The notes: generated by a model from the letters alone, not told the origin. DNA of 28,228 nt from DATKMG01 sp035541995 (GCA_035541995.1 DATKMG010000730.1:1-28228); one strand, 5' to 3'; shown: positions 15,438 to 24,549, counted from the first letter of the stretch. Numbers and translations: made by a program.

Positions 15438-16976
15438 ATGACCAATATCCAAATCCTCGCGGTCCTATTGTGCTCCGCCTTTCTCGCCTTCTGTGGAGGT
15501 CACCACACTATTGAGTCCGATACCGTGACTCTGGCAGTGGAAGCGGGGCCGACACCCAGTCTGGACCCGCGCATTGGCACAAGCTCGGAGGCGGAAAGGA
15601 TCGACCAACTAATATTTAATTCTCTGGTTCGGCGCGGCCCCCGCTTTGAAATCCTTCCTGACCTGGCTGAACGATGGGAAGTTCCCCAGCCGACAATCTA
15701 CCGCTTCTATCTTCGAAGGGGTGTCCGATTTCATGACGGCCGCGACCTCACAGCCAAAGATGTTCAATACACCTTTTCCAGTTTGCTGGAAGGAAGTGTT
15801 GTCTCCGCTAAGACTTCAACCTACCGCATCATTGATAGGATTGAGACGCCGGATGACTATTGTGTTGTATTCAAACTAAAGGAACCCTATGCCTCTTTCC
15901 TGTGGAACCTCACCAACGGGGCCATTGGAATTGTCCCGCATGGAGCCCCACCCGATTGCGGACGCTTTCCAATAGGGACCGGCCCGTTCCGGTTTGTTTC
16001 CTACTCCCGGGAAGACGCGCTTGTGTTGGAGCAGAATGACGCCTACTTTGATTCTCCTCCCGCAGTCCGGCAGGTGATCGTTCGCATTGTCCCCGATGCC
16101 ACCACGCGAGCCTTGGAATTACGGAAGGGCTCGATTGACATCGTTCAGAATGCCCTGTCACCAGATTTTGTAGAAGTTCTGTCTAGGGAAGCGCATCTAA
16201 CGATCTGCATCTCTGAAGGTACCAACTATGCCTATATGGGTTTCAACCTGAATGACCCTATTTTGCGGGATCAGCGGGTACGCCAGGCCATTGCCTATGC
16301 TTTGGATCGTGAGGAAATTATTAAATACTACTGGAGGGATTTCGTTACTCCGGCTTCAAGTATCTTGCCCCCTAATCATTGGGCTCACGAGGAAAACACG
16401 GTCAAATACTCGTATCAACCCGCGAAGGCCCGGCAGCTTCTGGACTTGGCAGGCTGGAAGGATCCCGACGGAGACGGGCCGATGCCGAGGTTTAGGCTGA
16501 CCTACAAGACATCGACGGAGGAGTCGACTCGACAGGTTGCCACCATTATTCAGCAAGAACTGAAGAACGTGGGAATCCAGCTGGACCTCCGGCCATTTGA
16601 ATTCGGCACTTTCTATGGCGATATTGTTCGAGGCAACTTCCAACTGTTCACACTGCGCTGGATTGGCGGCAACAACGATCCTGACATTCTTGAAACGGTC
16701 TTTCACTCTGACCGAATTCCACCTAGAGGTTTCAACCGGGGGCGATACCGAAATGAACGGATCGATCAACTCATAGAACTGGCCCGAACAGAATTGAATC
16801 AGGACCGCAGGAAGGAACTTTATTCTGAAGTCCAAAAAATCTTAGCTGTAGACCTTCCTTACATCGACCTTTGGTACTTCAAGAACGTGTGCATTTACCA
16901 AAAACGCATCAGTGGACTAACGCTGTCTCCTTCTGGAGACTATGATTTTCTGAAATCAATCCGGTTGAGTCCCTAA
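15438..16976 (+). CDS. Peptide-type ABC transporter substrate-binding lipoprotein (SBP_bac_5)
   Basis: Member of the DppA/OppA family that binds di- or oligopeptides, nickel or opines outside the membrane. The 512-residue protein has a signal peptide with a probable lipidated cysteine at residue 20 (LAFC; F before C is unusual). The family signature is GVRFHDGRDLTAKDV, preceded by LAERWEV, and the C-terminal lobe includes GFNLNDPILRDQRVRQAIAYAL, shortened here as GFNLNDP and RVRQAIAYALDREEI. ATG at 15438 is chosen because it sits directly before the signal peptide and has GGGGA upstream; the frame upstream adds an unlikely leader. No permease or ATPase gene is adjacent. Its position after anmK hints at murein peptides, but ligand identity is unknown. 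Confidence 0.9.
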   Translation: MTNIQILAVLLCSAFLAFCGGHHTIESDTVTLAVEAGPTPSLDPRIGTSSEAERIDQLIFNSLVRRGPRFEILPDLAERWEVPQPTIYRFYLRRGVRFHDGRDLTAKDVQYTFSSLLEGSVVSAKTSTYRIIDRIETPDDYCVVFKLKEPYASFLWNLTNGAIGIVPHGAPPDCGRFPIGTGPFRFVSYSREDALVLEQNDAYFDSPPAVRQVIVRIVPDATTRALELRKGSIDIVQNALSPDFVEVLSREAHLTICISEGTNYAYMGFNLNDPILRDQRVRQAIAYALDREEIIKYYWRDFVTPASSILPPNHWAHEENTVKYSYQPAKARQLLDLAGWKDPDGDGPMPRFRLTYKTSTEESTRQVATIIQQELKNVGIQLDLRPFEFGTFYGDIVRGNFQLFTLRWIGGNNDPDILETVFHSDRIPPRGFNRGRYRNERIDQLIELARTELNQDRRKELYSEVQKILAVDLPYIDLWYFKNVCIYQKRISGLTLSPSGDYDFLKSIRLSP

Positions 16977-16995
16977 TTGATGACCAACCGAGTGC

Positions 16996-17493
16996 TCAAA
17001 TCCCACCCATGAGAGGGTCTCTGGACCGAATATCGACAATGGGTGACGTCACTATAGTGTGATAAGTCGGATGCCGAAATTCCAAATGCATCCCACGTCC
17101 GACAAATCGGACTTTCAACATCGTGCCACCCCAGGTGGATCCCTCAATTCTCACAGAAACCGGGTCCGGACAGTACAAGGGATGTCCCGATATCAAGTCT
17201 TTGTTTGGACCGCCAACCACGATCGTGTACTCGTGGTTTTGCGTTTGTACTTCTAGCACTTCGCCGTCGGATAGATCGTCCAGATATACCCCTCCTTCGA
17301 TCTCCGATCTCACGATGTTTCGATTCACCTCGTCGCCGAAGTTAGGGTGAGGTACATACAACTTCGGAACCGGGACCGATGCATGGGCATTCGTTCTTGT
17401 CATTCGCTGGTCGTTTGTCTCTGGACCTTCCATTCCATTCACCAAAAGCCCTCCACCGGGATAAACTTCCCCTCTATGATATCTTTTCGGCAT
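16996..17493 (-). CDS. Conserved-looking protein of unknown function
   Basis: I do not recognise this 165-residue protein. It is predicted cytoplasmic, with no signal peptide or membrane segment, and appears beta-rich in its second half, with stretches such as DGEVLEVQTQNHEYTIVV, PVSVRIEGSTWGG and MHLEFRHPTYHTIVTSPIVD. The start is uncertain. ATG at 17493 is listed; GTG at 17442 has the better ribosome binding site (GGAGGG six bases upstream), and ATG at 17559 would overlap the preceding gene by 26 bases. It is the third gene after tsaC and the ElyC-like gene and ends 19 bases from the convergent substrate-binding protein gene. Codon pattern and composition look coding. Confidence 0.65.
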   Translation of the reverse strand: MPKRYHRGEVYPGGGLLVNGMEGPETNDQRMTRTNAHASVPVPKLYVPHPNFGDEVNRNIVRSEIEGGVYLDDLSDGEVLEVQTQNHEYTIVVGGPNKDLISGHPLYCPDPVSVRIEGSTWGGTMLKVRFVGRGMHLEFRHPTYHTIVTSPIVDIRSRDPLMGGI

Positions 17494-17533
17494 ATATAGC
17501 GCAATTCTGGCAGGAATACGAGGATCTTTGGGC

Positions 17534-18181
17534 CTATTCTCTTGATCCCAGGTTCTCATACGGGATCGGCAATCCCAACTTCTTTTGTGCCATGTAGCCT
17601 GTATAGACGAAGACTTCTCGGAGAGAAGCCCAGGCACGGGACCTGAGACTGGATTCGATAGGGCTATTCCGGGCAGGTGAACCAAAGACAGTTACGTTAT
17701 GATCCTGAAAGATTTGTTTGATTCGAAAGAGGTGAAAACCGTCACTGACGGCAATTACCTTATTCATGTTTTGCGATCTCAGGAATTCCAGGAACCTCTG
17801 AATGCTCTCAAGAGTAGTAAGACTGGTTGGCTCCACGAATATCGAATCCTCCGGGATATTCTGCCTGACCAGGTATCTTCGCCCAACCTCTGCTTCCGTA
17901 AAGCGGGAGTCCACTCCATGACCGCCGGTAGTCATGATCTTGCCTGCAAGGTTTTGCTTAAAGAGGATGGCGGTGTGGTCGAGACGAGCCTTAAAGACTG
18001 GAGAAGGCCTCCCGTTGTATTGAGCTGCTCCAAAAACCAGGATGATATCCGCCGCCTGGGCTTCATCTTGGCGGGCCGTGTGGCGAATTAAGACATACAG
18101 AACTAGAACATAAAAGAAGAAGAAGGAAGGCAGGTAGACAAAAAAGAGATAGAAAAGAAACTTCTTACTACGCTCCTTCAT
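17534..18181 (-). CDS. ElyC/SanA/YdcF family (DUF218) membrane protein
   Basis: A 215-residue protein with one N-terminal membrane segment (about 7-32) and a DUF218 domain facing outward. Family signatures are ADIILVFGAAQYNGRPSP, KIMTTGGHG, TEAEVGRRYLVRQNIP, EPTSLTTLESI and VIAVSDGFHLFRI. E. coli ElyC and SanA affect envelope integrity, possibly through undecaprenyl phosphate or peptidoglycan metabolism, but the reaction is not established. ATG at 18181 overlaps the tsaC stop as ATGA, indicating translational coupling; a TTG two codons earlier is less likely. The C-terminal extension after the DUF218 core (REVFVYTGYMAQKKLGLP) is common in this family. Confidence 0.88.
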   Translation of the reverse strand: MKERSKKFLFYLFFVYLPSFFFFYVLVLYVLIRHTARQDEAQAADIILVFGAAQYNGRPSPVFKARLDHTAILFKQNLAGKIMTTGGHGVDSRFTEAEVGRRYLVRQNIPEDSIFVEPTSLTTLESIQRFLEFLRSQNMNKVIAVSDGFHLFRIKQIFQDHNVTVFGSPARNSPIESSLRSRAWASLREVFVYTGYMAQKKLGLPIPYENLGSRE

Positions 18182-18816
18182 CGGCAAAGGTACCTCTCCA
18201 ACCGATCACGAGCGATCGCACCTTCCCGAATTAAGGCGGGAGGATCCTTGGTGAGATCAATTATGGTCGATGGAGCGGTGGCCGCCAGCTTGCCGGAATC
18301 CAGGATCAGTTCGATTTTGCCGCCAAATTGTTCCAGAACCTCTTCAGCACTCGAGCAAGACGGATAGGCAGTCCGGTTGGCGCTAGTGCCGACAATAGGG
18401 ACATCGATGGCATGGACCAGGCCCCTGGCCAAGTCAGAATCTGGGATTCTGATCCCCACCGTTCCTGTCCCCCCAGTGATTTTGAGCGGGACATGTTTGG
18501 CAGCGGGGAGCACGATGGTCAGAGGACCCGGCCAGAATTCTTCAGCAATTTCGTAAAAAAGATCCGGGATCTTTTGAGCGATCGACTCGGCTTGCTCCAT
18601 GGAATCGATCAGGAGCAATAGTGGCTTCCAGGGTTGACGACCCTTGATTTGAAAAATCTGTTCGACAGCCCTCAAATTGAAAGGATCGGCTCCCAGGGCG
18701 TAAAACGTATCAGTGGGGAGGGAGATGACACTCCCACTCAGGATCGCGCTGGACGCGATTTCAAGAGCGGCTTCGTCTGCAGTTGTGCCCTGAATCTTAA
18801 TCCGTTGCGTTAGCAT
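18178..18816 (-). CDS. tsaC: L-threonylcarbamoyladenylate synthase (Sua5/YciO/YrdC)
   Basis: Makes threonylcarbamoyl-AMP from threonine, bicarbonate and ATP, the first step of t6A tRNA modification. The 212-residue protein is a single YrdC domain without the Sua5 C-terminal extension. It shows VISLPTDTFYALGADPFN, the KGRQPWKPLLLLI motif (usually KxRP...PL), EFWPGPLTIVLPA, GTVGIRIPDS and VGTSANRTAYP, all typical. ATG at 18816 is chosen because MLTQRIKI directly precedes the domain and AAGG lies ten bases upstream; ATG at 18834 is an alternative. YciO paralogues look similar, but the full set of YrdC motifs and the presence of tsaB favour TsaC. Confidence 0.88.
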   Translation of the reverse strand: MLTQRIKIQGTTADEAALEIASSAILSGSVISLPTDTFYALGADPFNLRAVEQIFQIKGRQPWKPLLLLIDSMEQAESIAQKIPDLFYEIAEEFWPGPLTIVLPAAKHVPLKITGGTGTVGIRIPDSDLARGLVHAIDVPIVGTSANRTAYPSCSSAEEVLEQFGGKIELILDSGKLAATAPSTIIDLTKDPPALIREGAIARDRLERYLCR

Positions 18817-19057
18817 CGGGGGGAACCTTAGCATAAATGCTTGGAAAGGGTCAACCTCCGACAAGACGGTGCCGCCAGGGTAAACAATCGACGCGACCGC
18901 AGCCAGACGGCCTTTTGTCGAACATCCCAAGCGGTGGATGAAGTATAATCCAAGTGAATTGAAGAACCGCTTACTTTGTTGAGGATATTCCTGGAGATTT
19001 CCACGAGCACAGAGGTCTCGGCGCAGGTTCTTCCCTTCGTTTCGAACCTCCACTTTT

Positions 19058-19849
19058 ATGGTCACCGTAATCTCTTCTCCAACGAATCCCCAAATCAAAG
19101 CCTTTCGGCGCATGATGCATGAGGGGGAGATTGACCTCCAGAGAAGGATTCCAGTGGAAGGGATTCGGCTCATCCGAGAGGCTGCGGAATCGGGCCTTGA
19201 GATAGAGATTCTCTATGTGTCTGAGAGCCGGATTAAGGACAAAGTCATTCAGGCTCTAGTTGCTTCACACGAACATAAAAGCTGTGTCCTGGTCAAGGAC
19301 CCAGTCTTCAAGAGTATGATCGAGACCGAATCGCCCCAGGGAGTTGCGGCTTTAGTAACGCTTCATTGTTTCAGCTGGGAGGAGATATCCTCAATGTCTC
19401 CTTTGGTTCTGGTTGCCTGGCAAGTGCAAGATCCTGGAAATCTAGGGACTCTAATTCGCTCAGCCGGTGCCTTTGGAGCAGGGGCAGTCCTGCTCGCAAG
19501 GAATACAGTAAGCCCTTACAACCAGAAAGTGGTCAGGGCCTCGGCGGGTTCGATTTTTCGAGTACCCTGTTTCCAATGGGACGATTCCAGCCGATTGATT
19601 CAAGACTTGCGGCGCCGAGGGTTTCGACTCGTTACTACTTCCTCTCATAACGGAGCCGATTTCCGGCAGGTCGACTACAAAGGTCCCAATGCTCTCTTCA
19701 TCGGTAATGAGGGAGGGGGACTTCCACATCATCTAGTCCAAAAAGCTGATATCCACGTCAGAATTCCCCAGGCTCGCATCGAGTCCCTGAATGCGGCGGT
19801 GGCAGCTTCAATAATCCTGGCAGAGTCCTGGCATCAGCGTGGTTTATAG
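19058..19849 (+). CDS. TrmH/SpoU family RNA 2'-O-methyltransferase
   Basis: SPOUT methyltransferases of this family methylate the ribose 2'-O of tRNA or rRNA using S-adenosylmethionine bound in a trefoil knot. The 263-residue protein has an N-terminal RNA-binding domain (about 1-95, SpoU_sub_bind type) and the catalytic domain with motif 1 QDPGNLGTLIRSAGAFGA, motif 2 FIGNEGGGLP and motif 3 IPQARIESLNAAVAASI. Target base cannot be inferred. ATG at 19058 gives the usual opening VISSPTNPQIK; no ribosome binding site is clear. A TATAAT sequence at 18944-18949 may be its -10 box, but no matching -35 is seen. It is divergent from tsaC across 241 bases. Confidence 0.92.
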   Translation: MVTVISSPTNPQIKAFRRMMHEGEIDLQRRIPVEGIRLIREAAESGLEIEILYVSESRIKDKVIQALVASHEHKSCVLVKDPVFKSMIETESPQGVAALVTLHCFSWEEISSMSPLVLVAWQVQDPGNLGTLIRSAGAFGAGAVLLARNTVSPYNQKVVRASAGSIFRVPCFQWDDSSRLIQDLRRRGFRLVTTSSHNGADFRQVDYKGPNALFIGNEGGGLPHHLVQKADIHVRIPQARIESLNAAVAASIILAESWHQRGL

Positions 19850-19916
19850 GAGAGCACAATGACGTTTTCAACTTCACCACGGCCGATGGAAATGAAAGCA
19901 TTGGTGAGGGAGAGTC

Positions 19917-19985
19917 GGAGCCGAATTCCGAGCAGCGACCAGTTTAAACCCGGAGGTCGCCGCGCAGGAGCGCTGCTCCCACATT
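19917..19985 (-). repeat. Dispersed palindromic repeat, copy 1
   Basis: Read on the minus strand this begins ATGTGGGAGC (19985 down) and contains an imperfect stem GCGCGGCGACC / GGTCGCTGCTC (19966-19956 and 19941-19931) around a loop with TTTAAAC. A second copy in opposite window orientation is at 27179-27250. The two share ATGTGGGAGC, GCGGCGACCT and TTTAAACTGGTCGC in the same order with only small length differences. It lies in the 169-base spacer between the SpoU methyltransferase gene and rarA, which otherwise shows no gene. Confidence 0.75.
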
Positions 19986-20018
19986 AAAACCCGCATTTCC
20001 ATAGAAGAGTACTGACAG

Positions 20019-21371
20019 ATGGATCTCTTTTCTCCGCTGGAACCGATTGAATCTCCACAATTCGACCGAGATACCCCACTGGCTGATCGAATGCGACCGG
20101 AACGGTTGGAAGATTTTGTCGGCCAGCAACATCTCTTGGGCCCCGGGAAAGCACTGAGGGTCGCCATCGAAAGGGATCAGATCCGCTCCATCATTCTTTG
20201 GGGCCCGCCTGGCACAGGCAAAACGACACTGGCCCGGATCATTGCGCGAAGGACAAACGCGACATTCGTTCCATTCAGCGCAGTTCTGGCAGGAATTAAA
20301 GAAATCAAGTCTGTCATGGCCGAAGCTGAGAAACTGCGGCATCACGGACAAAAGACCATTCTTTTTGTTGATGAAATTCACCGCTTCAACAAATCGCAGC
20401 AAGATGCTTTCCTGCCGCACGTTGAGACCGGCAACATTGTGCTGATCGGTGCTACAACAGAGAATCCCTCCTTTGAGGTTAATGCTGCCTTGCTTTCGCG
20501 ATCCAAGGTCTATGTCCTGGAACCACTGACTGCAGAGGACACTCTCGCCTTGCTCAAACGGGCCTTAGGGGAGCCCCAGAAGGGATTGGGATCGGAAGCC
20601 ATCGAGATTGGGGAAGAGCTGCTGCAGCAGATCAGCGTATTTGCCAACGGAGATGCTCGCGTCGCCTATAACATCCTGGAAATCGCGGCTCAGTCAGCAC
20701 CTCGGGATAGCCAGGGGGTCAAGAGGATCTCCGCGGGGATCGTCGAAGATGCCATGCAACGGCGGATGCTTCTTTACGACAAGTCAGGGGAAGAGCATTT
20801 CAATTTGATCTCGGCTTTGCATAAGTCAATGCGCAACAGCGATCCTGATGCCACGTTATATTGGTTAGTTCGGATGCTGGAAGCCGGAGAAGACCCGCTT
20901 TACATTGCGCGGCGCATCGTGCGATTTGCTTCCGAAGATGTGGGTCTAGCCGATCCCCAGGCACTCCTCATAGCGATCGGCGCCATGCAGGCGTTCCATT
21001 TCATCGGAATTCCGGAAGGGAATCTCGCACTGGCAGAGGCCGCCGTTTATATGGCAGCTGCCCCCAAGTCCAATTCTCTTTACACTGCCTATGGAAAGGT
21101 CTTCGAAGACGTGCAAACGTCCATTGCAGAGCCCGTACCTCTTCATCTTCGGAATGCCCCAACCGGCCTAATGAAAGAGCTGGGATACGGGAAGGGGTAC
21201 AAGTATGCCCACGATTTTCAGGAAAGTCTCACCGACATGTCTTGTCTCCCTGAGGCGTTAAAGGGCAGGGTTTATTATCACCCTTCCAAGTTCGGGTTTG
21301 AGAAAACCGTCGGCGAACGACTCCAATACTGGCGCGAAAGAATCATTCAAATGGGGAAAGAGAGGTCTTAG
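20019..21371 (+). CDS. rarA: Replication-associated recombination protein A (RarA/MgsA)
   Basis: RarA is an AAA+ ATPase related to clamp loaders (Mgs1/WRNIP1) that acts at stalled or gapped replication forks. The 450-residue protein has the N-terminal PLADRMRPERLEDFVGQQHLL, Walker A GPPGTGKTT (62-70), Walker B ILFVDEIHRF (113-122, D117 and E118), the sensor 1 stretch LIGATTENPSFEVNAALLSR, and the C-terminal MgsA tetramerisation domain with KGYKYAHDF near residue 395. ATG at 20019 follows GAAGAG nine bases upstream. The menG gene begins 30 bases after the stop. A palindromic repeat directly precedes the gene and may lie in its leader. Confidence 0.95.
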   Translation: MDLFSPLEPIESPQFDRDTPLADRMRPERLEDFVGQQHLLGPGKALRVAIERDQIRSIILWGPPGTGKTTLARIIARRTNATFVPFSAVLAGIKEIKSVMAEAEKLRHHGQKTILFVDEIHRFNKSQQDAFLPHVETGNIVLIGATTENPSFEVNAALLSRSKVYVLEPLTAEDTLALLKRALGEPQKGLGSEAIEIGEELLQQISVFANGDARVAYNILEIAAQSAPRDSQGVKRISAGIVEDAMQRRMLLYDKSGEEHFNLISALHKSMRNSDPDATLYWLVRMLEAGEDPLYIARRIVRFASEDVGLADPQALLIAIGAMQAFHFIGIPEGNLALAEAAVYMAAAPKSNSLYTAYGKVFEDVQTSIAEPVPLHLRNAPTGLMKELGYGKGYKYAHDFQESLTDMSCLPEALKGRVYYHPSKFGFEKTVGERLQYWRERIIQMGKERS

Positions 21372-21401
21372 TCACCCGGCAAATCAATGCACAGGCTGCC
21401 G

Positions 21402-22187
21402 ATGAAGGAACATATCAGGTCAATGGAAAAAAGACAGGTCTACGTCAATCAGATGTTTGCCCGGATCGCTCCAAAGTACGACCTGGTTACCCGAGTGCTT
21501 TCCTATGGGGCGGACGTGAAATGGAAACGGACTCTTGTAGAAATGGCAGAGGTTGAACCCCACCATGATGTCCTCGACTTGGCCTGTGGCACTGGAGATA
21601 TTGCCTTTCTGCTGGCTGCCAAGATCAAGTCCGGTCAAGTTGTCGGAGTTGACATCACGCCTGGAATGCTGGAGATTGCAGAGAAGAGGCGGCAGGCACT
21701 GGGAGTTGGCAATATTTGCTTTGAACAGGGTGACATCCTTCGGTTGAGCTACCCTGATGATCGGTTCGACCGAATCACCACCGGATATGGGGTCCGAAAT
21801 GTCCCCTCTATTCCCGGGCTATTGAGAGAGGTCTTTCGCCTCCTGAAGCCAGGGGGGAGATTTCTCTCCTTGGATTTCGGAAAACCTCCCAGCAGGTTCT
21901 ATCGCTTCATTTACCTGAACTATCTTCTTCTGGTGGGATCAACAATGGGGTTGCTCTTACATGGCGATCCCGACGTTTACCGTTACATTCCTGAGTCTCT
22001 GAAGTTGTACCCGGGCCAGGTGGAACTGGAAACGATGATGAAGACCACAGGATTTGTTGAGACGGGCCATGTCAATGTTCTAGGCGGTGCCATAGCCATC
22101 AACTTCGGCAAGAAACCTCTTGAGTCGCTCTGGTTAGCGGAAAACCTGTCGAGTAGGACAGAGAATCTGAAGGAAGCGAATGTCTGA
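21402..22187 (+). CDS. menG: Demethylmenaquinone/ubiquinone methyltransferase (MenG/UbiE)
   Basis: Class I SAM-dependent methyltransferase that converts demethylmenaquinone to menaquinone, the last step of respiratory quinone synthesis; UbiE homologues can also act in ubiquinone synthesis. The 261-residue protein has MFARIAPKYDLVTRVLS, the SAM-binding motif I VLDLACGTGD, VVGVDITPGMLEIA, RITTGYGVRNV and LDFGKPP, all family signatures, followed by the IPESLKLYPGQ region. Two other ATGs, at 21387 and 21423, are possible starts; 21402 has AGG seven bases upstream. Its last eight bases overlap the start of mrfA, so the two are probably translated together, although the functions are unrelated. Confidence 0.92.
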   Translation: MKEHIRSMEKRQVYVNQMFARIAPKYDLVTRVLSYGADVKWKRTLVEMAEVEPHHDVLDLACGTGDIAFLLAAKIKSGQVVGVDITPGMLEIAEKRRQALGVGNICFEQGDILRLSYPDDRFDRITTGYGVRNVPSIPGLLREVFRLLKPGGRFLSLDFGKPPSRFYRFIYLNYLLLVGSTMGLLLHGDPDVYRYIPESLKLYPGQVELETMMKTTGFVETGHVNVLGGAIAINFGKKPLESLWLAENLSSRTENLKEANV

Positions 22188-24543
22188 ACAAGGTTTGATC
22201 CCCTCATCGGACCACACTCCGCTGTCCATTGCCCGGATTGTCGAGGGACTTAAGCGACAAAGCGGAGTTCAGGATTGCATCACACATATCGAGCATTTCC
22301 CGGCTCGCGAGGCTCAATGGGCTAGCTTTCCCTCCGGAATTGCCCCCTTGGTGCGCCAGATATATGCCAGCAAAGGTATTGATCAGCTTTATTCTCACCA
22401 GGCGGAAGCCGTCGAGAAGGTGCTGGGTGGCCGGAACGTCGTTATCGTAACCCCGACTGCTTCAGGGAAAACCTTGTGCTACAACGTTCCCGTACTAAAT
22501 TCAATCCTTGGTAATCCCGACACTCGAGCGATGTATTTGTTCCCTACGAAAGCCCTGGCCCAGGATCAGATGGAAGAGCTTTACCAGCTGATCCAACTTA
22601 GCGGGAAGGACATCCGGACCTTTACATATGATGGAGACACTCCCCAAGACGCCCGCAAGGCCATTCGATCCCAAGGGCATGTTGTGGTGACTAATCCCGA
22701 CATGCTTCACACGGGAATTCTTCCACACCACACAAAGTGGGTTCAACTATTCGAAAACATAAAGTACGTGGTGATCGATGAGTTGCACAGCTACCGGGGC
22801 GTTTTTGGCAGTCACCTCACCAACGTCCTGCGCCGATTAAAAAGGATCTGTTTGTTTTATGGCTCAAAACCGCAGTTCATTTGTTGTTCGGCTACCATTG
22901 CAAACCCTAGAGATCTGGCGGTCAGTCTGCTGGAAGAGGATGTGGATCTGGTTGACAACAACGGTGCGCCCCAGGCGGAGAAATACTTCGTTTTTTATAA
23001 CCCTCCCGTTGTCAATAAACAGCTGGGCATTCGTCGTTCTTATGTTAATGAATCCCGCGATGTGGCGTTATCATTTCTCCGCCGTGGTTTTCAGACGGTG
23101 GTTTTTGCCAACACCCGATTGGTCACAGAAATTCTGCTCACCTACCTGAAAGACGCCCTGGAGAAGAAGGTCCTGTCCAAGGACTTGATTCGCGGATATC
23201 GCGGAGGCTACCTGCCTTTGGAGCGGCGAGAAGTGGAAAAGGGTTTGCGGGAAGGGAAGATCTTGGGGGTGGTCGCCACCAACGCTTTGGAATTGGGTGT
23301 CGACATCGGCAGCCTTGAAGTTTGTGTCATGGCCGGTTACTCAGGCAGTATCGCTTCCACCTGGCAGAGAGCTGGCCGCGCTGGCCGCAGAACGGGCACT
23401 TCGGCTGCCGTACTGGTGGCCAACAGCTCTCCGCTGGACCAGTTCATCGTTCAACATCCCGAGTACTTTTTGGGGCAATCTCCCGAACATGGATTAGTCA
23501 ATCCTAACAATCTGGAGATCCTGTTAAGTCACTTCAAGTGCGCCATTTTTGAGCTGCCCTTTAGTGAGGGTGAACGGTTCGGGGCGGTCGAGTCTAAAGA
23601 CATTTTGAATTTTCTGCGGGATGGCGGATTCGTTCATGCTGCAAAGGGAAAGTGGCACTGGACCAGTGAATCCTACCCAGCCGATGCAGTCAGCCTTCGC
23701 TCTGTCAGTTCCGACAACTTCATTGTGGTCGATACGACTAAAGAACCGCGCATTGTCAGCAAGGTCGATTTCACCAGCGCCTTGACGGCACTTCACGAAA
23801 AGGCCATTTATCTTCATGAAGGCCAACAGTACTTCGTCGAGAAGATGGACTACAAGGAACGTCGGGCGTATGTCAAGAAAACCGACTCTGACTACTTCAC
23901 TGATGCCATCTCTTATACCAAGGTAAAGATCCTGGAGACGTTCGAAAAACAGATGCTCCGGAACTCACTCAAGAACCACGGCGAGATCCATCTCACCACT
24001 CAAATTGTTGGATTCAAGAAAATCAAATTCTACACACTGGAGAACGTGGGAGCTGGAGACTTGGAGCTTCCCGAGCAGGAAATGCACACTACTGCCTTCT
24101 GGCTCACTTTGCCGAGAGCCACGATGGACAGTCTGCCTTACACACAATCGGCTCGCCTCGGGGGCATCCGCGGATTGGCCCAAGCTTTGCGGCAGATTTC
24201 GGCTTTGTTCCTGATGTGTGACCCGCATGACATCCAGATCGCAATCGAGGAGAACCTTGTGGACACGACCGAGGTCCAGCCCCAGGAGACACGGTTCGGG
24301 AGACGAAACCTGGTAGGCGGTGCCATTTTTGAACCGAATCTCTTTATTTACGACAATTACCCGGGCGGAATTGGACTTAGCCAGCCACTTTTCGAGATGC
24401 ATGAGAGAGTATTGTCTGAGACTGCCCGTCTTATCCGAAGTTGTCCTTGCGAAGACGGTTGCCCGAGTTGTGTCGGACCTAAAGGTGAAATCGGGGACCT
24501 CGGGAAGAAAGTGGCATTGGAAATCCTGAGCATGGTTCTATAG
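22180..24543 (+). CDS. mrfA: MrfA-like DEAD/DEAH-box helicase with C-terminal zinc-binding DUF1998 domain
   Basis: MrfA (YprA) of Bacillus subtilis is a 3'-5' DNA helicase that, with exonuclease MrfB, removes mitomycin C adducts independently of UvrABC. This 787-residue protein shows Walker A PTASGKT (92-98), the DExH motif DELH (200-203) in VVIDELHSYRGVFG, motif III CCSATIANP, motif VI QRAGRAGRR, and a C-terminal DUF1998 region ending in four cysteines, CPCEDGCPSC (755, 757, 761, 764), expected to bind zinc. Length and domain order match MrfA. The ATG overlaps the menG stop by eight bases. The mrfB homologue follows after a 134-base spacer that contains an inverted-repeat element. Confidence 0.9.
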   Translation: MSEQGLIPSSDHTPLSIARIVEGLKRQSGVQDCITHIEHFPAREAQWASFPSGIAPLVRQIYASKGIDQLYSHQAEAVEKVLGGRNVVIVTPTASGKTLCYNVPVLNSILGNPDTRAMYLFPTKALAQDQMEELYQLIQLSGKDIRTFTYDGDTPQDARKAIRSQGHVVVTNPDMLHTGILPHHTKWVQLFENIKYVVIDELHSYRGVFGSHLTNVLRRLKRICLFYGSKPQFICCSATIANPRDLAVSLLEEDVDLVDNNGAPQAEKYFVFYNPPVVNKQLGIRRSYVNESRDVALSFLRRGFQTVVFANTRLVTEILLTYLKDALEKKVLSKDLIRGYRGGYLPLERREVEKGLREGKILGVVATNALELGVDIGSLEVCVMAGYSGSIASTWQRAGRAGRRTGTSAAVLVANSSPLDQFIVQHPEYFLGQSPEHGLVNPNNLEILLSHFKCAIFELPFSEGERFGAVESKDILNFLRDGGFVHAAKGKWHWTSESYPADAVSLRSVSSDNFIVVDTTKEPRIVSKVDFTSALTALHEKAIYLHEGQQYFVEKMDYKERRAYVKKTDSDYFTDAISYTKVKILETFEKQMLRNSLKNHGEIHLTTQIVGFKKIKFYTLENVGAGDLELPEQEMHTTAFWLTLPRATMDSLPYTQSARLGGIRGLAQALRQISALFLMCDPHDIQIAIEENLVDTTEVQPQETRFGRRNLVGGAIFEPNLFIYDNYPGGIGLSQPLFEMHERVLSETARLIRSCPCEDGCPSCVGPKGEIGDLGKKVALEILSMVL

Positions 24544-24549
24544 AAGGTA

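Noticed and set aside
18944..18949. TATAAT as promoter of the SpoU methyltransferase gene
   Set aside because: No acceptable -35 box at 16-18 bases upstream and no extended -10; noted in the gene entry only.
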